A stretch of DNA of 41,404 bases from Sneathiella sp. (GCA_021741195.1 JAIOYL010000008.1:1-41404), one strand, 5' to 3'. Positions 9,178-17,718 are shown, numbered from the stretch's first letter. Notes: generated by a model from the sequence alone, not told the origin. Made by a program: numbers and translations.

Positions 9178-10799
9178 TGGCGTTGGTGGAGATCAAGGAC
9201 CTCTGGGTCACCTTCAAGTCGAACGGCAAGGATGTTCCTGCCGTCAAGGGTGTCTCTTTCAATATCGAAAAAGGTGAAACACTTGCGCTCGTTGGCGAGA
9301 GTGGTTCCGGCAAATCCGTGACCGCGCTCAGCATCCTGCAGCTTCTCCCCTATCCCCTTGCCAAGCACCCGAAGGGGTCGATCAAGGTGAACGGCATGGA
9401 GGTCGTGGGAACCCCGCAAAAAGACATGCGCAAAATCCGCGGCAATCATGTGTCCATGATATTCCAGGAACCCATGACCTCTCTCAATCCGCTGCATACC
9501 ATTGAGAAACAGATCAACGAAACATTGCTGGTGCATAAGGGTATGAGCCAGAGCCAAGCGGCCGCCCGCGTCCGCGAACTTCTTGAATTGGTTGGTCTCG
9601 ATGAGATTGACGAACGACTTGGTGCCTATCCGCACCAACTCTCGGGCGGTCAGCGCCAACGTGTGATGATTGCCATGGCGCTCGCGAATGAACCGGACTT
9701 GCTGATCGCCGACGAACCCACAACCGCTCTCGACGTGACCATCCAGGCCCAGATACTTGAGCTGTTGCTGGATTTGCAAAAGCGCCTTGGCATGGCCATT
9801 CTGCTGATCACCCACGATCTTGGCATCGTCCGCAAAATGGCGAAAGACGTCTGCGTGATGACGGATGGTGAAATCGTTGAGGCCAATTCCGCAAAAGAGC
9901 TGTTCCGGAATCCGCGGCATGAATATACCCGAATGCTGCTTGAGGCCGAACCCAAAGGACTTCCGGTGCGCAAAAACGATGCCCTGCCCGAAGTCATGAG
10001 CTGCCAGAATCTCAAGGTCTATTTCCCGATCAAAAAGGGCCTGCTCAAGCGCACCGTGGACTATGTGCGCGCGGTCGATGATATCTCCCTGACGGTGAAG
10101 CAGGGCCATACGGTCGGCATCGTCGGTGAAAGCGGTTCGGGAAAATCGACCCTTGGCCTTGCGCTATTGCGGCTGATTTCTTCGGAGGGGGGCATTCTGT
10201 TTGACGGCAAGTCAATTCAGCACACAAGCTGGAAGGCCCTGCGCCCGTTGCGGGCGCAAATGCAGGTTGTCTTCCAGGACCCCTATTCCAGCCTGAGCCC
10301 GCGTTTATCAATCGCCCAGATTATTGAAGAAGGCGTTATCGTTCACGAGGGGCGTGGCAACCGGCTGGAGCGGCGGGACCGGATTTCGGATATCCTGAGG
10401 GAAGTCGGGATTTCTCCCGACGCCCAGGACAGGTACCCGCACGAATTTTCAGGCGGCCAGCGGCAACGCGTCGCCATCGCCCGCGCCCTGATCCTGAAGC
10501 CGAAATTTATTGTTCTTGATGAACCGACGTCGGCGCTCGATATGTCTGTGCAGGCGCAAATCGTCGATCTATTGCGCGATCTGCAAAACCGCCACAACCT
10601 GACGTATCTGTTCATCAGCCACGACCTTAAAGTTGTCCGCGCAATGGCTGACAGCGTCATTGTCATGCGCAACGGAAAAATCGTCGAGCAGGGTCATTCC
10701 GCACAAATCTTTGACAATCCGCAAACAGACTATACAAAGGCACTCATGAAGGCGGCGTTCGATTTGCAGACCGCCGCCGCAGGTGTTGTAAATAGCTAA
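9177..10799 (+). CDS. yejF: YejF-type duplicated peptide ABC transporter ATPase
   Basis: Cytosolic ATPase of the Yej importer, with two nucleotide-binding domains fused in one 540-residue chain. Domain 1 has Walker [11 protein letters not shown] (about residue 40), signature LSGGQRQRV and Walker [13 protein letters not shown]. Domain 2 has Walker [11 protein letters not shown] (about 320), signature FSGGQRQRV and Walker [13 protein letters not shown]. Both sets are intact, so both sites should hydrolyse ATP. E. coli YejF has the same layout at a slightly shorter length. It overlaps yejE by one base and is followed 30 nt later by ghrA. Confidence 0.96.
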   Translation: MALVEIKDLWVTFKSNGKDVPAVKGVSFNIEKGETLALVGESGSGKSVTALSILQLLPYPLAKHPKGSIKVNGMEVVGTPQKDMRKIRGNHVSMIFQEPMTSLNPLHTIEKQINETLLVHKGMSQSQAAARVRELLELVGLDEIDERLGAYPHQLSGGQRQRVMIAMALANEPDLLIADEPTTALDVTIQAQILELLLDLQKRLGMAILLITHDLGIVRKMAKDVCVMTDGEIVEANSAKELFRNPRHEYTRMLLEAEPKGLPVRKNDALPEVMSCQNLKVYFPIKKGLLKRTVDYVRAVDDISLTVKQGHTVGIVGESGSGKSTLGLALLRLISSEGGILFDGKSIQHTSWKALRPLRAQMQVVFQDPYSSLSPRLSIAQIIEEGVIVHEGRGNRLERRDRISDILREVGISPDAQDRYPHEFSGGQRQRVAIARALILKPKFIVLDEPTSALDMSVQAQIVDLLRDLQNRHNLTYLFISHDLKVVRAMADSVIVMRNGKIVEQGHSAQIFDNPQTDYTKALMKAAFDLQTAAAGVVNS

Positions 10800-10829
10800 G
10801 GTATCTCAAAAAGATACTGGAGATGAAGA

Positions 10830-11759
10830 ATGGCCCTTTTGTTTAAAAGCAATATCGATCGTCCCGACTGGTGGCGGCGTGAACTCAACAAATATATCCC
10901 CGATCTGGAGGTCAGGATCTGGCCGGAAATCGGCGACCCCGACGAGATAAAATATGCCCTCTGCTGGAAAATGCCGCATGGGGAGCTTGCCAAGTTCAAG
11001 AACTTGCAGGCCGTCTATTCCCTCGGCGCCGGCGTCGATCATCTTCTTGCTGACCCCGATTTTCCCCGGCACCTGCCATTCTCGCGCGTGGTCGATCCCA
11101 ATCTTACCGGAAGAATGAGTGAATATGTCGTGCAGCATGTGCTGAACCATCACCGGTTTCAGGCCACATATGACGCGCAGCAGAAAGATCATCTTTGGAA
11201 GGAACAGTTCGCTCCCTTCGCGTCGGAACGAAAAGTCGGCATTCTCGGTATGGGCGAGCTTGGAAGTGGCGCCGCGCGAGCGCTTCATTTCATGAAATTT
11301 GACGTTGCTGGATGGAGCCGGTCGGAGAAAAAAATCGAGGGCATCGAGAGCTTCTTTGGGGATGACCAACTCGACGCCTTCCTTTCACGCACGGAAATCC
11401 TGGTCTGCCTTCTGCCATTGACGATGCATACGGAGAATATCCTGAACGCCGATCTATTCGCAAAATTGCCAAAGGGCGCCAGCATTATCAATGCGGGGCG
11501 TGGTCCGCATTTGGTGGAAGAGGATCTTATTCCAGCGCTCGACAGCGGTCATATCGATTCAGCGACGCTGGATGTGTTCCACGTCGAGCCGTTGCCCAAG
11601 GATCACCCGTTCTGGGATCACCCGAAAATTCGCATCACGCCACATGTCGCCAGTATTTCCGATCCGGCCAGCGTCGCGAAACTGGTTGCCCAGAATATCA
11701 TTCGCACTGAAAAAGGCGAAGAACTACTGCATGCGGTAGATGTCAACAAAGGCTATTAG
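10830..11759 (+). CDS. ghrA: Glyoxylate/hydroxypyruvate reductase A-type dehydrogenase
   Basis: NAD(P)H-dependent D-2-hydroxyacid dehydrogenase, 309 residues (E. coli GhrA has 312). It has the dinucleotide-binding loop GILGMGELGSGAAR near residue 140 and the catalytic triad positions Arg in NAGRGPHLVEEDL, Glu in HVEPLPKDHPFW and His in TPHVAS. GhrA reduces glyoxylate to glycolate and hydroxypyruvate to glycerate in the cytosol. The real substrate could be another 2-oxo acid. It sits 30 nt behind yejF with GGAG before the ATG, so it is probably read from the peptide-transport operon. The metabolic reason for that pairing is not evident. Confidence 0.9.
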   Translation: MALLFKSNIDRPDWWRRELNKYIPDLEVRIWPEIGDPDEIKYALCWKMPHGELAKFKNLQAVYSLGAGVDHLLADPDFPRHLPFSRVVDPNLTGRMSEYVVQHVLNHHRFQATYDAQQKDHLWKEQFAPFASERKVGILGMGELGSGAARALHFMKFDVAGWSRSEKKIEGIESFFGDDQLDAFLSRTEILVCLLPLTMHTENILNADLFAKLPKGASIINAGRGPHLVEEDLIPALDSGHIDSATLDVFHVEPLPKDHPFWDHPKIRITPHVASISDPASVAKLVAQNIIRTEKGEELLHAVDVNKGY

Positions 11760-11789
11760 ACTACCGTCGGAAATGAACGGCCGAAACCA

Positions 11790-12401
11790 ATGAACGTCGA
11801 ATTTCTTCTCACTACCCTGATCGTTGTCATCGCACCCGGCACAGGCGTTCTCTATACATTGGCCACTGGTATTTCAGGCGGTGCCAAGGCAAGTGTCGCA
11901 GCTGCCTTTGGCTGCACCCTCGGTATTGTGCCAAGTATAGCCGCCTGCATATTCGGGGTCGCAGCAATTTTGCATACCAGCGCAACGGCCTTTCAGGTTC
12001 TGAAATATGTGGGAGTTATTTATCTTCTTTACCTCGCGTACCAGACAATTCGCCAATCACGCAATCTGGTTATCGGCAAAAGTGGCGATACCCAAAAATA
12101 CTGTTGGATTATTCGCAGAGGCTTATTGATCAATATTCTCAACCCCAAGCTGACTATCTTCTTTTTGGCCTTTTTGCCGCAATTCATTCCGGCAAATGTT
12201 AAAAATCCATCGTTAACAATCGCCGGTCTCGGTGCCGTATTTATGGCAATTACGTTTATTGTCTTTGTTCTCTATGGCCTTTTCGCATCCAAAATACGCG
12301 AAAAGCTGCTCAGCAAGCCCAAGATCATAGCCTGGATACAATATGGAGTTGCCGGAACATTTACAGGCCTTGGATTGAAGCTGGCCCTTACCGAACAGTA
12401 A
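11790..12401 (+). CDS. LysE/RhtB-family amino acid exporter
   Basis: Inner-membrane protein of 203 residues with about six hydrophobic segments and the N-terminal pattern of LysE/RhtB exporters (FLLTTLIVVIAPGTGVLYTLATGISGG). The central NPKLTIFFLAFLPQFI motif is also typical. Family members export amino acids such as threonine, homoserine or leucine. A role in relieving excess amino acids released from imported peptides would fit its place at the end of the yej operon, but this is inference. The site before the ATG is weak. The gene ends 5 nt from the convergent aminopeptidase gene, leaving no room for a terminator. Confidence 0.9.
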   Translation: MNVEFLLTTLIVVIAPGTGVLYTLATGISGGAKASVAAAFGCTLGIVPSIAACIFGVAAILHTSATAFQVLKYVGVIYLLYLAYQTIRQSRNLVIGKSGDTQKYCWIIRRGLLINILNPKLTIFFLAFLPQFIPANVKNPSLTIAGLGAVFMAITFIVFVLYGLFASKIREKLLSKPKIIAWIQYGVAGTFTGLGLKLALTEQ

Positions 12402-12406
12402 GATAA

Positions 12407-13789
12407 TCAGTGCCGACCATACCGTTCCTGAAGCAGGACAAACAAGGCTCTAATGGCAAAGGCTTCGCCGCCTATAGGACGGCCGGGGCGGCTGCGGATA
12501 TTATAGGCCATGATATCGAAGTGAACCCAGCTTTTCGCATTCTCGACAAATTCCTTCAGGAACAGTCCGGCAGTGATGGCCCCGCCATAGCCGCCCGATG
12601 CCGAATTATTGATATCGGCAATTTTACTGTCCAGCAGATGGCGGTAGTCACCCCATAACGGCAACCGCCAGATCGGATCCTTTTCGCTTGCGCTATGCGC
12701 TGCAAGTTTGGCGAAAAGCTCTTCATCATCCGTGAACGTCGCGGCGATTTCCGTGCCGACCGAAACACGCGCCGCGCCGGTCAGCGTCGCGATATCGATC
12801 AGCAGGTCCGGGGCCTCCTCATCCGCCGCCGTGAGGGCGTCCGCGAGAATAAGGCGGCCCTCCGCATCGGTATTCCCGATCTCCACCGTTTTTCCCTTAC
12901 GACTGGTCAGCACATCGCCCGGATGGTAGGCGTTACCAGAAATCGAATTTTCAACCGCCGGGATCAGGACGCGCAGGCGCACCGGGAGGTTGGCATCCAT
13001 AATCATATGCGCAAGCCCGAGAACTGTCGCAGCGCCGCCCATATCCTTTTTCATCATCAGCATTCCGGCAGCCGACTTGATATCAAGGCCACCCGTGTCA
13101 AAACAGACGCCCTTACCAACAAGGGTCACCTTGGGAGCATTCTTGTCCCCCCAGACAATGTCAATGAGACGGGGCGCATCAGCCGCCGCGCGGCCAACGG
13201 CATGAACCATTGGAAAATGATAGGTCAGCAGGTCATTACCAACAATGTTCCCCTGCTGAGCATCAAATTCTCCTGCCACCTGCGAAGCCGCAGCCTCAAG
13301 GGCCGAAGGCCCAAGGTCACCTGCGGGTAAATTAATCAGGTCACGTACCAGCGTTACAGCGTGAACCGTGCGCGCGACCATTGCCTTGTCCGCGCCTTGC
13401 GGCAGCATGAGTGTTGCAAATTCCGTTTCGTTCTTCTTGAAACGCTCGAAGGCATAGGTTGCGAGAGACCAGCCGGTCGCGACATCCGTCGCCTGTTTAG
13501 GTGTGAGATCGGCTTCGATCGTATAGTGTCCTTTGGGCAACCGGGCCGGCAGGTCCGCCAGCGACCAGATATCCCAATCAGCATCCCTGATAAAAAGGAC
13601 AGCCTCAAATCCGTCAGCGCCCCCCGGAAGCAGCAGAGACTTGCCATCGGCGGGTTTGAAATTTTGCGAGATTATCCAGTTTTTATGCGCTTCGGACTGC
13701 CCGGCGAGCCAATCAGCAAAACCTGTTTTTTCAACAATCAGGATCGGACGGGAACCGGCTTTTGACGCGGCCACAACAAATGGGATCAC
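12407..13789 (-). CDS. Leucyl aminopeptidase family (M17) metallopeptidase
   Basis: A cytosolic M17 aminopeptidase of 460 residues that removes N-terminal residues from peptides. The two-metal site is complete: Lys and Asp in VGKGVCFDTGG (about 225), KKDMGGAATVLG, and Asp/Glu in the signature NTDAEGRLILADAL (about 305). The N-terminal third is poorly conserved, as is normal. The start is GTG at 13789 with AAAGGAG 6 nt upstream. An ATG overlaps it two bases earlier but runs straight into TGA. Facing the peptide-import operon, it may digest imported peptides. It is a PepA/PepB relative, but which one cannot be decided by eye. Confidence 0.93.
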   Translation of the reverse strand: MIPFVVAASKAGSRPILIVEKTGFADWLAGQSEAHKNWIISQNFKPADGKSLLLPGGADGFEAVLFIRDADWDIWSLADLPARLPKGHYTIEADLTPKQATDVATGWSLATYAFERFKKNETEFATLMLPQGADKAMVARTVHAVTLVRDLINLPAGDLGPSALEAAASQVAGEFDAQQGNIVGNDLLTYHFPMVHAVGRAAADAPRLIDIVWGDKNAPKVTLVGKGVCFDTGGLDIKSAAGMLMMKKDMGGAATVLGLAHMIMDANLPVRLRVLIPAVENSISGNAYHPGDVLTSRKGKTVEIGNTDAEGRLILADALTAADEEAPDLLIDIATLTGAARVSVGTEIAATFTDDEELFAKLAAHSASEKDPIWRLPLWGDYRHLLDSKIADINNSASGGYGGAITAGLFLKEFVENAKSWVHFDIMAYNIRSRPGRPIGGEAFAIRALFVLLQERYGRH

Positions 13790-13894
13790 ATTGAACTCCT
13801 TTAATTTCCGGCGACCATATCAAAGCCGCAGTTGAGCGACAACTGCTATCGGGACACGCCTTAAAGCGAGACTATAAAAAATCGGCCTGCCATC

Positions 13895-14902
13895 CTAGTC
13901 CGTAAGAATACCTATCTCCCGGTAGTACCGGGCTGCGCCGGGGTGCAAGGGCGTGGAAACTCCGTCCAGAGCCGTCTCGAGACGAATAAGCTTACCCTTG
14001 GCATGCCCGTGATCAAGCAAATGCCGGTTTCTCGGGTGCCAGAGCGCACGGGTAATCTCATATACGAGTTCTTCATCCATATTCGCATTAACAATCCATT
14101 GCGTGCTGACAGCGAGCGTCGGCACGGCATCGAGCCCCTTATAGGTGCCCGCAGGAATATTGCTCACGGAATAATATTTGTGGTTCGCGACAAATTTCTG
14201 CGCAATATCGCCACTGATCGGCAGCAAATCAATTTTCCCGGCATCCGCAAGTTCCGATACGGCCGTGACAGGATATCCGGCGACAAAGAAAAAGGCATCC
14301 AGTTTGTCGTCCAGCATCAGGGAAACGGCCTTGTCCGCATTGACGGAGACGGCGTTGATATCATTTTCAGAAAGTCCGTAAGACTTCATAATCTGTTTGG
14401 CATTTTCACGGGTACCGGACCCAGGCACATCAATCGAAACCTTCTTACCCTTCAAGTCCTTTATCGTCTTGATGCCAGCACCGCGGCGAACGACGAGGTG
14501 AACATCCTCAGGATACAGATTTGCTATGACACGCAATTCGGGAACGGGCTTTTTGTTCTTGTACACGCCTGTCCCTGCATAGGCCGCCTGCACCATATCC
14601 GATTGCGCAAGGCCGGTCTCAAGGTCACCGTCATTAACGCCTTTGATATTGGCAATAGAACCGCGTGTTGTCTGCGCTGTCGCGATAAGGCCTGGCACAC
14701 CGCAAGAACCGCCTTCGTCACAAGCGCGGCTCCCCGGGGGATTTGAAATGACGGAGGCAATCAGCGTTCCAATAGGATAATAGGTACCCGCAGTGGATCC
14801 TGTACCGATGCGAAAAAACGAAACGTCCTGCGCGTTTCCAGAGATCGTAAAAAACGCTGTAAGGAGACAGAATGAAAGGATCAATCCGGATTGCTTCAGC
14901 AC
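13895..14902 (-). CDS. TAXI-family TRAP transporter solute-binding protein (orphan)
   Basis: Periplasmic binding protein of the TAXI family, 335 residues. The signal peptide is MLKQSGLILSFCLLTAFFTISGNA|Q, and the mature part begins with the diagnostic FRIGTGSTAGTYYPIGTLIA. LVVRRGAGIKTIKDLKGKKVSIDVPGSG-type sequence near the middle is also typical. TAXI proteins normally work with a fused DctQM permease, and none is encoded anywhere in this window. The start is GTG: nearby upstream ATG codons lead to early stops, and GGAG lies 8 nt before the GTG. It follows the receiver-like gene by 53 nt on the same strand, so it may belong to that transcript. The ligand is unknown; other members bind organic acids or amino acids. 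Confidence 0.9.
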   Translation of the reverse strand: MLKQSGLILSFCLLTAFFTISGNAQDVSFFRIGTGSTAGTYYPIGTLIASVISNPPGSRACDEGGSCGVPGLIATAQTTRGSIANIKGVNDGDLETGLAQSDMVQAAYAGTGVYKNKKPVPELRVIANLYPEDVHLVVRRGAGIKTIKDLKGKKVSIDVPGSGTRENAKQIMKSYGLSENDINAVSVNADKAVSLMLDDKLDAFFFVAGYPVTAVSELADAGKIDLLPISGDIAQKFVANHKYYSVSNIPAGTYKGLDAVPTLAVSTQWIVNANMDEELVYEITRALWHPRNRHLLDHGHAKGKLIRLETALDGVSTPLHPGAARYYREIGILTD

Positions 14903-14955
14903 CTTCCCATCTCCATTTTCCAGATCTCCTTAAAAATATATATCTCAATAGATAG

Positions 14956-15939
14956 TCACAGATTTCCCGGAACAAAGTCCCTTTCTTGATGGGAGAATTC
15001 GATTCTTGACTTTTTTTCCCTTAATTGCGCCGATATATCACGAATGTCAAAAACCAGCGCGGCAGAATTATGCACCTCGAGGCATCCTTTGTGAATGGCT
15101 AAAGGGATTTGCATCAGCAATTCACGCTCCCGATCCTTTAGAGACTCCTTTGACTGGCCAATATTATCAAGCAGGTCATTCAACCCGCCGCAAAGAGAAG
15201 AAAGATGGCCGAGCGCTGTTTCCTCCACACGCCCGGCGAGGCGTTTATTGATTGCCCGCATGGCACTTATAACACCTTCGCGGTCTTCGACTTTGTCGAA
15301 GCCGGAAAGGAGAAGGACCGCTGACGAAAGGCGTATCAGTTGCTCGGTATAGATCGATATTTTACGCTCATTCACCGCTTTCATGGCAAGATTTATTGCT
15401 TCTGGCGTCGCCAGGAGTTCAGGCTTGCTCTCAACTTTCGCCTGCAGGGAATTCGGCACAACCAAGGATGATCCGACAGGATAGCTGCGGGAAATCAGAC
15501 GCCGGTCCGGTCCGATATAGTCCGTTGTGACGACAAAAGGTTTTCGCGCCTGAACCAGGCGAAGTATCCGCTCGAAAATCTGGGTTCTCGACATCGGGCG
15601 GGAAATCAGATCATCCGCCCCGGAATTTATGCCGTCGCTAACAGCTTCCGGCGCGGCATTCCAGAGCGAAAGGACGACATTCACGAAAGGATTGCTACCA
15701 ATTCTATGCCGGCGAATCCTCCGGACGATTTCGAGAATATTTGCGTCTGGGGTTCCGGTTTCCGCCAGAATGAGATCGAATTCGCCCGTATTCGCGCATT
15801 CCAGAAAATCATTTATTTCAGCGCAAGCGACGACGTCCCCAAAGCCAATATTCAAAAGAGCGCTGCGGGTATTATGCCGCATCGCAGGCTCTGGATCAAA
15901 CAACAGAACCGTCGCAGGCTGAAAGTGGGAATTGGTCAT
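14956..15939 (-). CDS. Degenerate receiver-domain protein with helical C-terminal domain
   Basis: A 327-residue cytosolic protein. Residues 10-130 read as a CheY-like receiver, but the catalytic set is altered. The usual acidic pair is D15-P16 (in FDPEP), the phospho-acceptor position is E60 (DLILAETGTPD), and the conserved Lys before Pro is R114 (SRPMS). S91 and GADD (107-110) are kept. Phosphotransfer in the normal way is therefore unlikely. A linker with YIGPDRR (141-147) joins it to a mostly helical C-terminal half (about 185-327) that I do not recognise and that has no DNA-binding, GGDEF or kinase motif. Its start overlaps the PilZ stop by one base (TAATG), so the two proteins are made together. 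It probably works as a protein-protein signalling module. Confidence 0.8.
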   Translation of the reverse strand: MTNSHFQPATVLLFDPEPAMRHNTRSALLNIGFGDVVACAEINDFLECANTGEFDLILAETGTPDANILEIVRRIRRHRIGSNPFVNVVLSLWNAAPEAVSDGINSGADDLISRPMSRTQIFERILRLVQARKPFVVTTDYIGPDRRLISRSYPVGSSLVVPNSLQAKVESKPELLATPEAINLAMKAVNERKISIYTEQLIRLSSAVLLLSGFDKVEDREGVISAMRAINKRLAGRVEETALGHLSSLCGGLNDLLDNIGQSKESLKDRERELLMQIPLAIHKGCLEVHNSAALVFDIRDISAQLREKKSRIEFSHQERDFVPGNL

Positions 15940-16403
15940 TAGGGAGTGGTGTTATCGAATTCCGGTATGAATTCCTGGAGCTTTTCAAGGATCTTCTTGG
16001 GGTCTTCCGAAAATTGCAGACCGATCTTATTTCCGCGCCGCCACACCAGATCACATCTTACCGCACCAAGATTCGGAATATTCAGCAGAAGGTTATTTTT
16101 TTCGAAAAACAAGCCATTCACGTCTATTCTTGCGCCGTTGGCTGATATGTCCTTGATAATTCCAGTGACTTCACGTTCTTCCTCGTGCAAGCAGGCATGG
16201 CCGCGTTCCGCCTGTATTGTTGCCGGCCACATAACCTCGGCCCGGCGGTATTTCCGATCCTTGGCACTGCCCGTCTTTTTGTGGTCGCTCTCGACATCGA
16301 GAGCCCGAAGCATTTTCTTGATATCTTTGGCAATGATCATGTCAGTTCTCTGTTTCGCAATGACTGAATTCTCAGCACAAACAAGGCGTTCATAAACGCT
16401 CAT
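15939..16403 (-). CDS. PilZ-domain protein, probable c-di-GMP receptor
   Basis: A 154-residue cytosolic protein with one PilZ domain (about 50-145). Both nucleotide-contact motifs are present: RKYRR (RxxxR, 50-54) and DISANG (DxSxxG, 85-90), so c-di-GMP binding is expected. The first ~45 residues are charged and may form a helix or docking segment. The ATG at 16403 has no clear Shine-Dalgarno site; a start at the internal Met22 is possible. It is translationally coupled to the degenerate receiver gene and lies 51 nt after the HExxH gene. PilZ proteins in such settings adjust motility, polysaccharide output or attachment in response to c-di-GMP. The target here is not visible. Confidence 0.88.
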   Translation of the reverse strand: MSVYERLVCAENSVIAKQRTDMIIAKDIKKMLRALDVESDHKKTGSAKDRKYRRAEVMWPATIQAERGHACLHEEEREVTGIIKDISANGARIDVNGLFFEKNNLLLNIPNLGAVRCDLVWRRGNKIGLQFSEDPKKILEKLQEFIPEFDNTTP

Positions 16404-16454
16404 TAGATTAAATCAAGAAATTGTTAATAATTTGCAAATGCGGATATGGAGGGC

Positions 16455-17201
16455 TCACCAATCGTCACATTTTGCCTGCGTTGCCGCATAGGAGTCACGC
16501 GTATCGATTACATCATTTGCCTTCTTCCGGGCCTCATTGAACTCGGTCAACACGGGATCAAGCTCAAAGAGAAGTCGATTGACGATTGATTTCCCTGCGT
16601 CTTTCGGATGCTTCGTGAAAAAAGGTCTTATGGCGGCCGCCCGCTCAGTCAATACTTCAGTTATTTTCGGCAAATACTCGTCGATCATTTTTTTGTTGAT
16701 CCTGACGTGTTCTTCTTCATGCTCCAGAATGGCCTGATAAGCACAAGTATCATTCCGGTATTTCCGGTCAATATATATGTCCGTCTTGCGCGCGCCGAAA
16801 GTCAGTTTCACCGTTTCCAGCCGCAGACAATATTGTCCGGACTTCAACTGCTTGTATTTTGTTGAAGCCCCGATACTCGGGCCGATTGACGAATGGGTCA
16901 GACCCAACAAACTTGCATGCCTGGAAGACTTCGCATATCCGCTTTTCTTGGCAATCCTCTCTATCTGGTGCGAAGAATTACCTCGGTCAATGGTTGGGGT
17001 GGCAAATATGACATTGATGCTGATATTGGGTTGCGTCCAGATTGCAAGACAATTTTTGTCTGTATCCGCGTAAGAATTGCCACTACCCCACAAAATACTG
17101 ATGAGTGAAACAATCTGTCCTGTGGCCGAACGCCAAGGCAGTCCGATCAGGCGGAAAAGTGGCTGCTTTCGCCTTCCTGCCAATTTAACCGAACATCGCA
17201 T
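16455..17201 (-). CDS. Exported protein with HExxH motif, possible metallopeptidase
   Basis: A 248-residue protein I cannot assign with certainty. A basic N-terminus followed by a hydrophobic stretch (about 29-41, ending NSYA|D) looks like a long signal peptide. A cysteine-containing mature part follows, with the zinc-type motif HEEEH at 161-165 inside AILEHEEEHVRINKK, then a long helical tail. The pattern around the motif resembles DUF922-like proteins, but I would not claim membership. ATG at 17201 is preceded by AGGAAG and lies inside the end of the upstream gene, a 17-nt overlap, so translation depends on that gene. The place next to receiver and PilZ genes suggests a periplasmic partner of the same system. 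Whether it cleaves protein is unknown. Confidence 0.7.
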   Translation of the reverse strand: MRCSVKLAGRRKQPLFRLIGLPWRSATGQIVSLISILWGSGNSYADTDKNCLAIWTQPNISINVIFATPTIDRGNSSHQIERIAKKSGYAKSSRHASLLGLTHSSIGPSIGASTKYKQLKSGQYCLRLETVKLTFGARKTDIYIDRKYRNDTCAYQAILEHEEEHVRINKKMIDEYLPKITEVLTERAAAIRPFFTKHPKDAGKSIVNRLLFELDPVLTEFNEARKKANDVIDTRDSYAATQAKCDDW

Positions 17202-17718
17202 CTATATCTTCCTGATCGAATGTGACCTCTTCATTATCCTGCTCTTCACCGGTCGAGTGGGCACAATCTGTCAGGTTCTGACCATTTATAATGCTTCCCG
17301 CGCGATCAATAAGCTGACGTATCAAGTGACATCGTCCGACAGCAAACTCTGCATTTTGTTGTTCTTCGCCATCGGACCCAACGGTAGACATTCTTTCTTG
17401 TAACGTACAGATTTCCACATCGAGCTGCTCTGTTGTTGTCTCAAATGGCAGCTTATATTCTGGAGGTGAAAAATCATATGCCTCAATAGCCAGATCCCGA
17501 TCGGCAATTCCGCTTTCGCGAAAATGATTTTTGTAAGAGTTAGGGGACCAGGCGACAAAATCGTCGAGCATATCCGGCATATCAATCACCAGTTCAGCAA
17601 GCATCAAAGCTTCGTTGAAATGATTCAGATAGTCAGTCGCCAGGAGGGTGACATCATTGACATTAGTACTTCGCGCACGGTCGCGAAACTCCTCCAGCGT
17701 GCTCAAATCTTTACTCAT
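17185..17718 (-). CDS. Conserved alphaproteobacterial protein with FliM/CheZ-like C-terminal tail
   Basis: A 177-residue acidic cytosolic protein without signal peptide or membrane segment. The N-terminal stretch TNVNDVTLLATDYLNHFNE and the following PDMPDML and SYKNHFRESG look highly conserved, and I recall similar unnamed proteins in Rhodospirillales. Residues 95-145 are helical. The chain ends in FDQEDIDAMFG, which closely resembles the LSQxEIDALL segment of FliM and the terminal CheY-binding helix of CheZ. A disordered acidic linker (about 148-165) separates this tail from the body. It is not CheZ by overall sequence. It is the first gene of the coupled cluster and overlaps the HExxH gene by 17 nt. 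Binding to a receiver domain is inference. Confidence 0.72.
   Translation of the reverse strand: MSKDLSTLEEFRDRARSTNVNDVTLLATDYLNHFNEALMLAELVIDMPDMLDDFVAWSPNSYKNHFRESGIADRDLAIEAYDFSPPEYKLPFETTTEQLDVEICTLQERMSTVGSDGEEQQNAEFAVGRCHLIRQLIDRAGSIINGQNLTDCAHSTGEEQDNEEVTFDQEDIDAMFG

Noticed and set aside
9171-10109. 312-codon minus-strand ORF
   Set aside because: It mirrors the first half of yejF, whose ATPase motifs are intact; the translation is His-rich and has no domain pattern.
13943-14746. 267-codon plus-strand ORF
   Set aside because: Shadow of the TAXI gene; no signal for a start and no recognisable product.
17185-17718. Naming the tail protein CheZ
   Set aside because: Only the last ten or so residues resemble CheZ or FliM. 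The body lacks the CheZ helical hairpin pattern and its active-site region.
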